From assembly GCF_900497805.2 (NCBI RefSeq), contig NW_020954548.1:8684101-8748100 (forward strand): a stretch of DNA of 64,000 nt. The letters run 5' to 3'. A model generated the notes under the pieces. It searched no databases and was not told the origin of the DNA. It saw nothing but the letters and a program-made list of their open reading frames with translations. Below, piece after piece: positions 1 through 10,311 of this stretch. A program made the translations under genes and the position numbers. The stretch comes from Vombatus ursinus (lineage: Eukaryota; Chordata; Mammalia; Diprotodontia; Vombatidae). Each line of letters opens with the position of its first letter. The stretch's first letter is position 1.

Positions 1-83
1 GAAATAGAGCAGCAATATATGAAGTTAATGGGAAACAACACGCCATAAGAAAAAAAAAGGAACATTACATTTAGAATCAGAGG

Positions 84-228
84 ATACAGATTTGAAACTA
101 GACTCTGCTAATCTCAAGGGACCTTGGGCAATTCATAATGACTCTGGGCCTCAGTTTCTTCACATCTACAAAATGAAGAGGGCACAGATTCAATTATATT
201 TATGGTCCCTTCCAGATCTTGGCTTCAC
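84..228 (+). mobile_element. CORE-SINE 3' half (MIR/MIR3-like), degraded
   Basis: The sequence shows the conserved SINE core 'gggcctcagtttcttcac', followed by a degraded copy of the tail that usually reads '..aatgagg..ggtcccttccag'. The tRNA-like head is largely decayed. A second 3' half follows directly (229-338), so this is one of two adjacent copies in the same orientation. The divergence suggests an old insertion. Confidence 0.6.
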
Positions 229-338
229 TTCAATCTCTCTGTGCCTCAGTTTCTTCATCTATAAAATAAGAAGATTGACCTCATGGGCCTCTAAGGTCCC
301 TTCCTACTCTTCATCTATGATCATGTGATCCTATGAAA
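229..338 (+). mobile_element. CORE-SINE 3' half, second of a tandem pair
   Basis: It contains 'tgcctcagtttcttcatct', 'ataaaataag' and the typical end 'aaggtcccttcctactc' followed by 'tgatcctatga'. It abuts the previous copy, so either two insertions occurred side by side or one element was partly duplicated. Confidence 0.7.
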
Positions 339-1377
339 AGCACCCAAGTCTTCCATTTCTCAATTGCCAGGCTCTGTTAAAATCCATACCCTCAAACATT
401 ACTGCTGGCAGAAAGGCCTTTCTTATGTGTACTCACATTAGAACGATGCCATTCTAAATGTACAACAGAAATATCAGGATAATAAGAGAAAAGTTACAAA
501 AGCAATATTCTGCTGTCTTGACCACTTTAAGCACTTAGGCTGCATTTCAGTTGTGCAAGTGGCTTGCTCATGCCTCAGAAACACACTTGAACACCCAAAA
601 TTGCTGACAAAGGTGTATGCTAGGCAGTCCAAGAGCTATAATGCTGAATTATATTTCTTCAGAAACCAACCTCATGGAATCAGAGCAAGGTTATGCAGTG
701 GCTCGATGCCTGCCAAATCTACCCCCGGAGAAACATCGTCTTGTTTCTTATGGAAAACGTGCGCTGCCAAGGCAGTCACTGAAGAGCCCTGCTGAACGAG
801 CCTTGGGGGTATCTGAAAATATCAGCGGCTGTTCATTTAAAATTGAAAGGAGTAGGAGAGTAGTATCCAACTGCCCAGCAAGAAATCCAACCTTCATAGC
901 GTACATCAGGGGTGTTATTCAAATGGCAAGGCAAGAGCACCGCTTAGGCTGAATTGCTCTCCATCTACATGGGATGCTTCATTCCTCAAGTCAGCCTCGA
1001 CCCTTGGCATTCCTTCTACCTGGAACTTCCAACACGTGTGCAGGTATTCTTATCCACATTCCCTTTATCCGTCCACTATATATCAAAGAGATAAATGGGT
1101 GGGATACTGAATAAGTGGGAAAAGTACACTATCGGCTCTTTCTTTTTTTGAAAGTTCTCTATAAGGAACCAAGAGGAAACAGGAGGCTGAGAAGATAAAT
1201 CTTTATTACGGATGCAACTGAATTCAAGCCTTTTCGAGAAGAAGAAAAATTGGTGCTGGTTACCAAAACAGTCAGACGGATGAAAGCAGGAGTATTCTAA
1301 GAGGTGTAGATGGTGAAGCACTTTCAGTAAGGTGAGGGAACAAGACTTCTTTGTGTTCAATGAAAGCAAAAAGGGCT
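339..1377. other. Unique sequence, no gene recognised
   Basis: I see no interspersed repeat here. The stretch 500-970 is slightly richer in GC and holds an ATG-initiated plus-strand frame of 111 codons (617-952) of mixed, non-repetitive composition. I recognise no domain in it, and there is no convincing splice or promoter context. It is most likely chance or an old decayed copy. Confidence 0.4.
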
Positions 1378-1490
1378 GACTAAGCAAATACCAGGCACCC
1401 AGCACCATGAAAGGGGCCATGGAGGATACAAAAGAAGGAGAAGAAAAGAGTCCTTTCCTTTGAGGAGCATACCATCTAGCTGATGCAATG
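1378..1490 (-). mobile_element. LINE-2 3' end, degraded
   Basis: Read on the plus strand, the order 'taccaggcacccagcacc', 'ggatacaaaagaagg' and 'gaggagcataccatctag' matches the reverse complement of the L2 3' region (ccaggcactgtgct / ggatacaaag / aggagctcacagtctag). Divergence is high. Confidence 0.5.
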
Positions 1491-1589
1491 TTCAATCCCG
1501 TTGAAGCAACAGTCCAGTTTTGGAAGAACCTTTATGCAGAGGCAGTTTTCTGTAAGAGGATCAAAGATCTTATTATCATAGACTGAGAG

Positions 1590-1700
1590 CTGCAAGAGAC
1601 CAAACAGACGAACCCATACATCGTACGGATGAGAAAACTGAGGCCCAGCGAATTAGGCAACTTGTCCTTGGACTCCAAATCCATCACTTTTTTTCCACTC
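1590..1700 (-). mobile_element. CORE-SINE fragment (MIR-like)
   Basis: 'ggatgagaaaactgaggccc' followed by 'ggcaacttgtcc' is the reverse complement of the SINE core (cagtttcctcatctgt / gggcaagtcac). Only the core survives. Confidence 0.6.
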
Positions 1701-1734
1701 AACCTTAAGTGACTTTTGGCATTGGGTCAAGCCA

Positions 1735-1875
1735 AAACTCTCAGATGTATGATGAGGCAAGTCGCTCAGCATCTGACTCTCAGTAAACTCAGATGTAAAA
1801 TATGAAGAATTCTGCTTGAGATACCTCACAGAGTTGTTGTGAGAATCAAGTGAGATCAATGTGTAGCTCTCCAGA
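1735..1875 (+). mobile_element. MIR3/Ther-2-like SINE, degraded
   Basis: 'gcaagtcgctcagcatctga', then 'atacctcacagagttgttgt' and 'gagaatcaagtgagat' follow the MIR3 order core, 'ttgttgtgaggatcaaatgagat'. The head is missing or decayed. Confidence 0.6.
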
Positions 1876-2045
1876 ATTTTATGAATCGGTGATCTCAGCA
1901 ACTGCCACACTGGTCCAGATCACAATCCCTTCCTGCCTTCTCACTCCATGCAATTCTTTTTTATGCCTTTCCACAAATCCCTCACAGGGAAATTACCCAA
2001 CGAGCCCTCTGCTTCTTTTGACATTTTGTGGGTACCAGGGCAACA

Positions 2046-2285
2046 ACCATGCTGTTTATTGTCATAAACCTGAGTTTGAATCCTACCTCAGTCTTAGTAA
2101 GTGCATGACCCAAAGCAAATCATTGTACCTCTCCTGGTCTCATTTTTCTCATCTGTAAAATGGGGCTAATAATAGCACCTACCTCAGAGAATTGTAGTTA
2201 AGATCAAATGAGATAACTTTTAAAGTGCTTTGCAAATCTTTAAATGCTAAACAGATGTTAGCTATTGTCATTATTATTATTATTA
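2046..2285 (+). mobile_element. MIR3/Ther-2-like SINE, nearly full length
   Basis: The order is a tRNA-like B-box region ('gagtttgaatcctacctc'), the core 'ctcatttttctcatctgtaa', 'gatcaaatgagataa', 'aagtgctttgcaaat' and the terminal 'gttagctattgtcattatta'. All segments of the family are present in order, so the family call is firm. Confidence 0.85.
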
Positions 2286-3045
2286 GCTGTTATTCATCAC
2301 TCTCACTCCATCAGCAACCAAATTCCTTTATCTGCTATGCATATTCTCGATAATAGCTTCTATACCATTCCATACTTCTATGTCATTGTTGTGGGATGGT
2401 TGTTCAAAGCCTGCCTCCAACCACCACGTTTTTCCACTGCTGTTAAGTCATCTGAAATTTTTAGTCTTCTACAATTATTTTAATTCTGCACCCAAGTCTC
2501 CTCCTTCCCACCATTCACCCCCCTCCCACATACTTCAGAGTACAGAAACAACTTCTTGGAGCCTCCCAATGACTCTGAGTTGCAGTCACTCAGAGACCCA
2601 CCCAACTTGAGACAAGGACATCACCGCCAACCTCTGATTTTAGAATTGGCATTGCCCTTCATCTTAGCCTGAAATTCAATGCCCCAGCGCCTACTAGATG
2701 GCTAAGAGAACTCTAGATATCCTGGTCAGTTTTTGGCTTGGATCCTGAGGGTCCCACTGACTTCTACCACTTTTCCTGGACGCCCCATGCATACCTCCTG
2801 GACACTATGAAGAAGCTTCATAATCACTGATTGAACAATAAATGTGGTAAGCACCTCTTCTCTATCCACTATCTTAACTCTTCATCAATAAATCAGCATA
2901 TTTCACATAGGCCATGAATTTTGTAATACATTTTTGATCAAATTATTTAAATTGACAGGAGTCCTATAAAAAGTATTTGCTTTGTGCCTTGCCTATCAGA
3001 GGTGTCCCTGTTGGTTCAGACTCGTGATTTCATCAGGTCTAGGGA
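2286..3045. other. Unclassified non-genic sequence
   Basis: The sequence is pyrimidine-leaning at 2400-2560 and unremarkable beyond that. I see no gene and no repeat I can name. An 'acaataaatgtggtaa' near 2836 is probably a chance AATAAA. Confidence 0.3.
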
Positions 3046-3235
3046 ACGACAAGTGTGGAAAAACTCATGGTCTTTGACTTCTGGGGCTAAGAATAGGGGG
3101 CATTGAGGAGTTAAGTGAAGTGACCTGTCCATTGTTACACAGCTAGTATGTGTCAAATGTCAACCTTGAATTGAGGTCTTCTTGACTCCAAGACTGGCCT
3201 TCTCTCCATTGTGCCATATTGACCATCCCAGCAGC
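3046..3235 (-). mobile_element. CORE-SINE (MIR-like)
   Basis: Plus-strand text 'gttacacagctagtatgtgt', 'gaattgaggtcttcttgact' and 'tctctccattgtgccat' is the reverse complement of the tRNA-like head and core. The head lies at the right end, which gives minus orientation. Confidence 0.75.
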
Positions 3236-3299
3236 CTTATAGAAAATCTGGGAAAATACTCCAATAGATTTGTGACTTCATTACCAGAAGTACTTCCAC

Positions 3300-4040
3300 C
3301 AATGGTACAGAATCATAGATCAGAGTGAGAAAGGCCTTCAGAGGCCATTTTAGTCGAGCCTAAAACTGAACAAGAACCTTGTTGAGAATTTTCCAGTCCA
3401 ACTGTCATCCAGCATTTGCTTCAAGATCTCAAGGGAGAAGAAAGCTACCACCTTCTTAGGAAGCCCATCTCACTTTTATATAGCTCCAACTGCTCAAAAG
3501 TGCTTTATATTAAACCAATATCTGCCTCTTGGTAATTTCTATCCATGGTTCCTAGTTCCTAGCTCCTAGGTACAGTCAAGGAGAGGAAGTCTAATCCTTC
3601 TTCCGTAAGACATTCTTACACCTAACGGCTATCAAATATCCAATAACCTTTTCTTCTAAATATCCACAAGTCCTTCAATCCATCTTCTTATGATATGGGT
3701 ATCTAGTACCATCACCCTCCTAGTCACTCTCCCCTCAGGATGCTCTTCATCATGGCAATGTCTTTTTCAAAAGACAGCACCCAAAACTGAACATAACACT
3801 CCAGAGACCGTTACCTCCTGTGTTCTGAACACTATGCCTCTTAATACAGCCTCACGACAGTCTAGCTTTTTTTTGGCTCCTATTTTGGCACTGTTGACCA
3901 CTACTGAGCTTTCAGCTCACTAAAACCCACAGATCTTTTTCAAAAGACCATATCTCCCTAACTTCCAATCCTGTGGGATTCTTGTCCATATCCTTACATA
4001 AATCATCCACAGTTGTTTAATCTGACACATAGGAGAACTT
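3300..4040 (-). mobile_element. CR1-clade LINE (L3-like), 3' portion
   Basis: The landmarks in order are 'cagaatcatagatcaga' (the 3' terminal satellite, reverse complement), 'acccaaaactgaacataaca', 'ctccagagac', 'cctcttaatacagcctcac', 'ctagcttttttttggct' and 'aaacccacagatctttttc'. This is the order of the CR1/L3 3' coding end and UTR read in reverse. About 740 bp are clear, and weaker similarity may continue toward 4460. It is an ancient family with no intact frame. Confidence 0.8.
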
Positions 4041-5087
4041 CCTCTAGGTTTATTAACATTATGTATGTACTTATATAGATAGGTTAATATTGTTATACAT
4101 TAATATACATATATACACATGTATTATATACACACATATATGCTCGAGAAGACTTTAATGAGACATTTTTCTCTGAATCAAATGATATTTTTTTACATTA
4201 AGTACAGTGGGATCTTATATTTTCTTTGTTGACTATGTGAAAAACTCCCTGATCTCTATTGTTTTCATTGAGCATGCCCTCGATGTATTTATAAATTATC
4301 TCAAAGATTTTGAGAAGATAAGGAAGTATGGATCAGTAGTTAGTGAGATTTTCTTAATCACTTGTTTGGTTATAATGTCTATGATTTTGTTTCTCACTCA
4401 TTCAGCATTTTTCTCCTTTCAAATATCTTGAGTATCAATTCCTCCAAATTATGTCAAACCAAGGGCAGATATCCTTGGGTATATACTAGGTCTTATTGAG
4501 CCATTCACACTTTAAAAAAAAAATGAATGAAAACCACATGTAGTACCTTTGTTGTCTTTAGTGCCATTTTTACTTCCTGATGTAGCAAAGACATTGGTGT
4601 TTGTGATGTTAGAATCTAAATGAGGTGGTTCTACTGTTATTGGCGGTAAAAAATAATTGGATGTAGAAATCTTGACAGGTCTTTTCCATTTTTAATCAGC
4701 CTGTTGTACTTCTAGTTATATCCTTAAATACTCCCAGGATTATCTGCCTTAATTGAGAGGATGGGGATTGGGACTGGCCCTGTGATTTCACTGGTAAAAG
4801 AAACCCCTTCCACCAAGGCAGATAGGCTTCTCTTACAGAGATGTCTAGGGCACTAGGAGTGAGTTACCCCCGGTCACAGACTATGTTTTAGATGAAGAGC
4901 TTCAAAGTCAGGTTTTCTTGTCATACAACATTGCCTCTAGATTGAGAGAATACTTATAGTAAAAATATGGGTATTTGTGTTTTCAAGCAGCTTAGAAATT
5001 ATAGAATTTTCCAAACATGATGGAGCCTGTTCTCATATTCAATTTGGAGGCAATCTCATTAGTCATATATATTGCTTGTCCAATTTT
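4041..5087. other. AT-rich sequence, possible decayed CR1/L3 continuation
   Basis: 4050-4145 is an AT-rich run of 'atatacat' words. 4290-4460 could be a very decayed upstream part of the neighbouring CR1/L3 element, but I cannot show it. 4850-4920 has a SINE-like 'gagttacccccggtcacag' and 'caggttttcttgtc' that may be a worn minus-strand SINE. No gene is seen. Confidence 0.3.
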
Positions 5088-5091
5088 ACAC

Positions 5092-5132
<41 letters not shown>
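5088..5132 (+). repeat. (AC)n microsatellite
   Basis: About 22 AC units with a single G interruption near the left end. It is probably length-polymorphic. Confidence 0.97.
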
Positions 5133-5133
<1 letters not shown>

Positions 5134-6335
5134 CAAAGAGATTAACTCAACCGGTTGCTCACCCAGATGTCATAATCTGGACTACATGTGGTTTTCATTC
5201 ACTTGTTTTCTTAGTGTGAATGGCTAGCCCAATCTCTTCTGAGTGGCTCTTCATTGAAGAAGCCCTGTAGCACTTTGAGGTTAGATGTAATCAGCATAAC
5301 ATCTTCCATAATAAGGAATATTTAGGAGAACTTAATTATCTATAAGGAATCCCTCTCTTATTTTAACTCTGAATGGAACATCCCCTTTAACACTTTCAAA
5401 CAACTTGAATGAGCATATATCCCTTTGTTCTACGCTCCATTTAATGCTGACCAGTAGATTACTTATCAAAGTTATCACCATGATCACACATATGGGAAAA
5501 AGCTTTCTGGAAGACAGTTACCAAGGCTGCCATAATCCATGTGTACAAGATATTCTGGACATGATCCTTTGATGTCTCTCAGAAAAAGTGATTTTCATTT
5601 TAATTTAACCACATGATATGCTCTTCTGGTTTTAAAGTACAGATTACTGTTTTATGAAACAATTACCAAACAGCAGATGCTACAAAAATGGAGGTAAGGG
5701 GATAGGACAAAGCCCTTTCAGACCTTGCCAGTCAGCTTTGGAATGACCCATTTGCAATTTTACAAGAGTGTCAGACTTTTGTGGCCATGTCTTTCCATGA
5801 AAGAGTAAGAAAATATGGCAGAGTAGTTAGAAGAGACAACGGACTTGCCTGTTGGACGTGGGGTGCCTTAGCTCTTTTTCTCTGTCTTTATATTTACGTG
5901 GGAAACAGGAAAAACTAAGAAAGTCACCCTGGCCTAGAGACTTGAGAGGAAGGGCTCGCAGACTGAAGCTGGGACCCTACTGAGAAGTGAAGATTCTGAG
6001 GAAGCAGAATTGAGGAGACTTCATCCTGGTCTACAGGTAAAGGTTTCATTTTTCCTCCCTGAAAGAGCATAGCGATGCATTAACCAAGGACTTCAGCTGA
6101 GCTAAAAGCTGGAGGTGCTAGACACTATCACCAATCAATAGGACAGAATGTCCTGAAAGAGCTGTGACCCAGAGAGCTCAGCAGGGCAGTGTGCTCAACC
6201 AAGATGGACGTCTGGATTGGGGAGAAGGAGCCCAGGGACATTATGAGAGGACATTAGAGGCTTCCACACTTCCTTCCTATGTGTGGACCTTATCACATGC
6301 AATCTCTGAACTTGCTGACCATCCACTGATAGGAT
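5133..6335. other. Unique sequence, no gene recognised
   Basis: No clear repeats. 5930-6060 is purine-rich and ends in 'tggtctacaggtaaagg', which has a good splice-donor form (ACAG|GTAAAG, plus strand). No open frame or acceptor supports an exon, so I do not call one. Confidence 0.35.
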
Positions 6336-6566
6336 GGGCAGCTAGTGGATAGACCACTGGGCTTTGAATTAGGAAAACTAATCTTCATAAGTTCAAATTC
6401 AGCCTTAGGCACTTACTAGCTGTGTAACCCTGGGCAAGTCACTTTGTTCACCTCAGTTTCCTCATCTATAAAATGAGCTAGAGAAGGAAACGGCAAACTA
6501 CTCCACTATCTTTCCCAAGAAAACCCCAAATGGGGTTACGAAGAGTCAGACATGACTGAACAACAT
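6336..6566 (+). mobile_element. Full-length Mar1-type marsupial SINE
   Basis: It shows head ('gggcagctagtggatagacc'), B-box region ('agttcaaattcagcctta'), core ('tgtgtaaccctgggcaagtc', 'cagtttcctcatctataaaa') and the long 3' domain ('ggcaaactactccactatct', 'aaaaccccaaatggggttac', 'gaagagtcagacatgactga'). It ends in 'acaaca'. This is the marsupial SINE with the long CORE-derived tail. It is well preserved, hence fairly young. Confidence 0.9.
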
Positions 6567-7272
6567 ATATAGAAGAGTATTTTCTCAATTGGGGGGGGGA
6601 GGGAGGATGTTATACACTAAGAACTGAATAAAAATTGACTTTGTCAGTTAATTATAATGATGTGATTAAGGAATAAGCCCCCAAGACTTGGTGAGTGAGG
6701 TATCATTCTAAAACAGAGATGACATCTTAATCTGTTTCAGCCAATTTGAAATTGCTCATTATCTGGTTAAATATAAGAATCAAGAAAAGTGCCTCTATCT
6801 TTGTATACGCCTGGTTATACTTATAAATTTAGTTATTGTGAGCCTTGCTTTGAAAGACTATATTTTTTAAAGTAAAGTTGGGTTAAATTTAAATAGTATC
6901 ATAATAACACTAATATACATTATAATAATATTATAATAAGTTTTAGTTTTTTTTAGTTCGAAGGATAAAAACAATTTCCTCTAGGACTGAATATCTGATA
7001 AATGTTTGCCTTAAAAATAAAATTACCTGGATTTACAACCTAGTAAAATGTGCTATACATACCCATGAACAGTTCGTTTAGTTCTTTTTAAAAAATGAAT
7101 AAATATACACTGAAGTCTTATATTTTTTATACTTCTTAGTCATTGGTATATTGTTAAAAAAAAAAGTCCACAAAACCAAATCACGTTTCTTTATCAAACA
7201 AGCATACCCTGAACATGCTTAAATCATTTTCAAAAACAGTTAATAGGAATAAGAACCTAGGAATATGAGTCA
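6567..7272. other. AT-rich non-genic sequence
   Basis: It contains a G tract at 6591-6599, then strongly AT-rich DNA (6830-7160) with short A and T runs. I see no gene or classified repeat. Confidence 0.4.
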
Positions 7273-7448
7273 ATAGCAGTTGATATCCCCTCCACTACCT
7301 TTTAAGATAATACTAACCATCATTTTTTTCCATTCCTCTGGAATTTCTACCTCCAAGATAACTACAATATTGACCTCTAAATAAGTCCAGTATTGTATCC
7401 CTATAAATTTCTTGTACACATTTGGTCCAGTCCAACCACTCTTCCCAA
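7273..7448 (-). mobile_element. LINE reverse-transcriptase fragment
   Basis: The minus strand encodes '..EIPEEWKKMMVSIILKGSGGD..NCY', which fits the conserved start of non-LTR reverse transcriptases (P..W+...+..I.KKG....NYRP). The family is probably CR1/L3 or RTE and cannot be fixed from this short piece. The fragment is cut on the right by the SINE at 7451. Confidence 0.6.
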
Positions 7449-7450
7449 GA

Positions 7451-7688
7451 AAGCTAGTTGGCATGGCAGACAGAGTACTAGGCCTGGAGTCAGGAAGACC
7501 TGAGTTTAAATCCGGCCTCAGACGCAGACTAGTTGTGAGACTCTGGTCACATCATTTAATCTGTTTACCTTAGTTTCCTCATATGTAAAATGAGCATAAC
7601 AATAGCATTAGACTCCCAGGGTTGTTGTGAGAATCAAGAGAGAGCATGTATAAAGCATTCTATAAAGGCTAGCTATTATTACTAATAA
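7451..7688 (+). mobile_element. MIR3-like marsupial SINE, full length
   Basis: Head 'ctagttggcatggcagacag', 'ggcctggagtcaggaagacc', B-box region 'gagtttaaatccggcctc', core 'ttagtttcctcatatgtaaa', 'gggttgttgtgagaatcaag', and tail 'aaaggctagctattattact'. It interrupts a LINE fragment. Confidence 0.88.
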
Positions 7689-8639
7689 TCTTCTTATGTC
7701 CCAATGCCAGATCCGCATTTCATTCTTTAGATACTGATATAACAAAGTCCAGAGAAACTGTCCTCTACTATCATTATTGATTAAACTAGGTCACTACAGA
7801 AACATCAGAAAACCTGGTCGGCTTCACCTATATTTGTTATTCTCCCAGTTTCTCCTACAAATACTCTGGAAATGATATCACTTAACTGGGTTTCATGCCA
7901 AACTCTGCAGACTCATTTCCCCCTCAATTTCTTTTTACTGTTTTGAGGTATAATAGCTTAAAATCTGTAATCCTTCACAATGCTCTAAACTGGTGTCACC
8001 CATGTCACACCTCTTAGTTTGGAAAGGGCATCAAGCAAGCATTAGTGCTGCTATCACCCTAAGAAGTGTTATATAGATAAGTTCTTACTAGACACAGTCA
8101 CTGATATTTTCTTAAGAGATTTGTCCAATTGCTGGACTAAGTAGCATGTATTACTGTTCTGTTTCCAAAGTCACCATGTTTCATGGAACCCTAGTGTTCT
8201 AACACGAGGTCAATAGGGATTCTGTCTGAAAATGCCAATGTAACAGTTTCTTTTTTTAAATGTTTTCTAAAAGTATTAAATGTGAAATTCTATATGTTTC
8301 AAAATACTTACAATACATAACAATTTAATTGATTTAATGTTATCTACTTCATGCCAACACTTCCCCAACTTTCCTTTGTTCTGGAAATATGCCATACCCT
8401 TAAAACTCTAAGCCAGAATTTATGGGTCTTTTCAATGTATTTCAGGTGGGAAAATGTTCTATGACCATTGTAGGTTTGGAGGCACTATCTGAGGAAATGC
8501 TAAGTGTTATGTCAAAGCCAACTGGCCAAAGTATAATTTAATAGGTCACCAATAAGAAGGAAGCTGTTGGTGAGGAACATCCTGGTTCATTTCACAGAGG
8601 CTCCATCAGTAGCAATGACCATCACATCTCTAAGGGAAA
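7689..8639. other. Unique sequence, no gene recognised
   Basis: Single-copy-looking sequence of average base composition up to 8240, then AT-rich. No repeat, no ORF of note and no regulatory signature stands out. Confidence 0.35.
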
Positions 8640-8787
8640 AGTGATCCAGGTTTGAGCTCCAGCTCTGTCATTTTACTACATTTGTGACCTTGAGTAAGTC
8701 ATTTGGGCCTGGGTTTCCTCGTGTAAAATGAGGACCGTACACAACCTCTTAGGTCCTTTCCTACTCTAACTCTATGATCCTAGATAA
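8640..8787 (+). mobile_element. CORE-SINE, moderately degraded
   Basis: 'gtttgagctccagctctgtc', 'gaccttgagtaagtcatttg', 'gggtttcctcgtgtaaaatg' and the end 'aggtcctttcctactctaac' with 'tatgatcctag'. This is the subtype that ends in 'ggtcccttccagctct..atgatcctatga'. Confidence 0.8.
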
Positions 8788-8939
8788 AAACTTAGATTCA
8801 ATGGTCACGTCATTAATCAGAATTGTAAATTAAGGAATTCATGAGGATAAACTTTAACTAAAACACCCAACTAATACGAGAAGTCTGAACAATTGAAAGT
8901 TTGATTTTTCTGGGACTTTAGAGGAGTTTTTAAAAGTCA

Positions 8940-9262
8940 TAATAGTAATACTAATAATAATAATTAAAATTTATTTTTCAATAAAAACACTTTAAGGTTT
9001 GCAAATTGCCTTTAAAACATATTGAATTTGGTCCTCAAAACAACCCTAGCAGGATACATTTAATTATTTAATTAATTTATTTAAATTTATATTTATTTAA
9101 TTATTAAATTATTAGTGCATTTAATAGATAAGGAAACTCAGACAGAAGCTAAGTGACTTGCCCAGGGATACAGCTAGGAAAGTGTCTGAGGCTGGATTTT
9201 AACTGGGATCTTCTTTCAGATTCCAGACCCGGTGCTCTGTACTGTGCCAACTAGCTGCCTTC
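8940..9262 (-). mobile_element. MIR3-like SINE with an internal AT expansion
   Basis: The tail starts at 8945 ('taatactaataataataatt'), followed by 'cactttaaggtttgcaaatt', 'ctcaaaacaaccctagcagg', 'gataaggaaactcagacaga' and 'aagtgacttgcccagggata', and the head ends at 'gtgccaactagctgcc'. 9060-9120 is an expanded TTTAATTAAT tract inside the element. Confidence 0.85.
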
Positions 9263-10150
9263 ATAAACAAAAATGGCCTTGCTTCCTGGACAACATGAGG
9301 CATCCCTCAAAAGAATCATATGTTGTATTGGAAGGCATTCCTGTTTCCACTAAAGTTGTCCTATGATGCTTCACTAGGTGGAAGAAACTTGGATTCTCCA
9401 AAGTTATGCCAGGGTAGCATAAGTTTTCACCAGTCTAGAAGAAGGTTTCACCGGTCTAGAAGACCTTCAAACACAATTACAGTGAGAGACTATAAGTCTC
9501 TCCTCTGAGGAATACCCCAGCTTACATCTGGAGAAAAACATCATTAGAATGATGGGATAGATTTCTTCAGCTCCAGCAAATGTGAAGGCCATCCACTAAG
9601 CTACAGAGGAGATGCAATCTACCCATGAAATCATGAGTTCTTGATGCGTAAGGTTTCTACTAACCAAAAACCAACACTAAGTTTCATTTTAGATATAATA
9701 ACTACTTTAAATATACCCCTGGTCACACCGATGCTTGATTCTTTAGTCATACTCTTCAGTTTCTTTTTTAGACTTCTCTGGAATGCCATGCTAAATCCCA
9801 GTGAGTCATCCATCTCTGTTGAACATTTTTGTCCAATGTGCATGAGGATCAAATTCTAAAAACTTGCTACAAAGTCCTTCTTCTAATAACCATAGCATGG
9901 ACCAAAGTGAAGAATTGGATCATGTGGTCAAGTTCTATAAACAGTATGAGTATTAATAATTTCAGTTACAAATTAGAAAAATAGTTTAGGAGGATGAGAG
10001 AAAATCTGAGTTCAACAAACAACTTTTCCAAGTCTGTCCTATCCTGACTTTCTGCAAGGATACCTTGACCTGATGGTCAAGGATACTTATTCCTTTGATG
10101 AAATCAAAACACTTTTTCATAATGAAGTCAGCTGTGTGGTTTTTTTTTTT
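9263..10150. other. Unique sequence with a short imperfect tandem duplication
   Basis: 9423-9463 carries two copies of about 20 bp ('gttttcaccagtctagaaga' then 'gtttcaccggtctagaaga'). The rest shows no gene and no named repeat. Confidence 0.4.
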
Positions 10151-10159
10151 AAATTACAG

Positions 10160-10302
10160 GGGCAGCTAGGTGCCACAGGGTATAGATCACCTACCCTGGG
10201 GTCAGAAGGACCTGAATTCAAATCCAGCCTCAGACACTTGACACTTCCTAGCTGTGTGATCCAGGCAAGTCACTTAACCCCAACTGCCTCTCCAAAAAAC
10301 AA
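10160..10302 (+). mobile_element. Short A-tailed SINE (WSINE1/WALLSI-like) with TSD
   Basis: Head 'gggcagctaggtgccacagg', B-box region 'gaattcaaatccagcctc', 'gacacttcctagctgtgtga', 'agtcacttaaccccaactgc' and an A-rich end. The 9-bp word 'aaattacag' flanks it on both sides (10151-10159 and 10303-10311), which defines the insertion. It lacks the 'cagtttcctcatctg' tail of Mar1. I associate this short form with australidelphian marsupials. Confidence 0.9.
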
Positions 10303-10311
10303 AAATTACAG

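Noticed and set aside
1076-1495. 139-codon minus-strand frame
   Set aside because: It starts inside a decayed L2 tail and has no recognisable domain.
2836-2841. AATAAA as a polyadenylation signal
   Set aside because: No UTR-like sequence lies upstream and no GU-rich element downstream.
5930-6060. Purine-rich stretch ending in 'ctacaggtaaagg', as a possible exon
   Set aside because: There is no open frame across it and no matching acceptor. A single donor-like word is common by chance.
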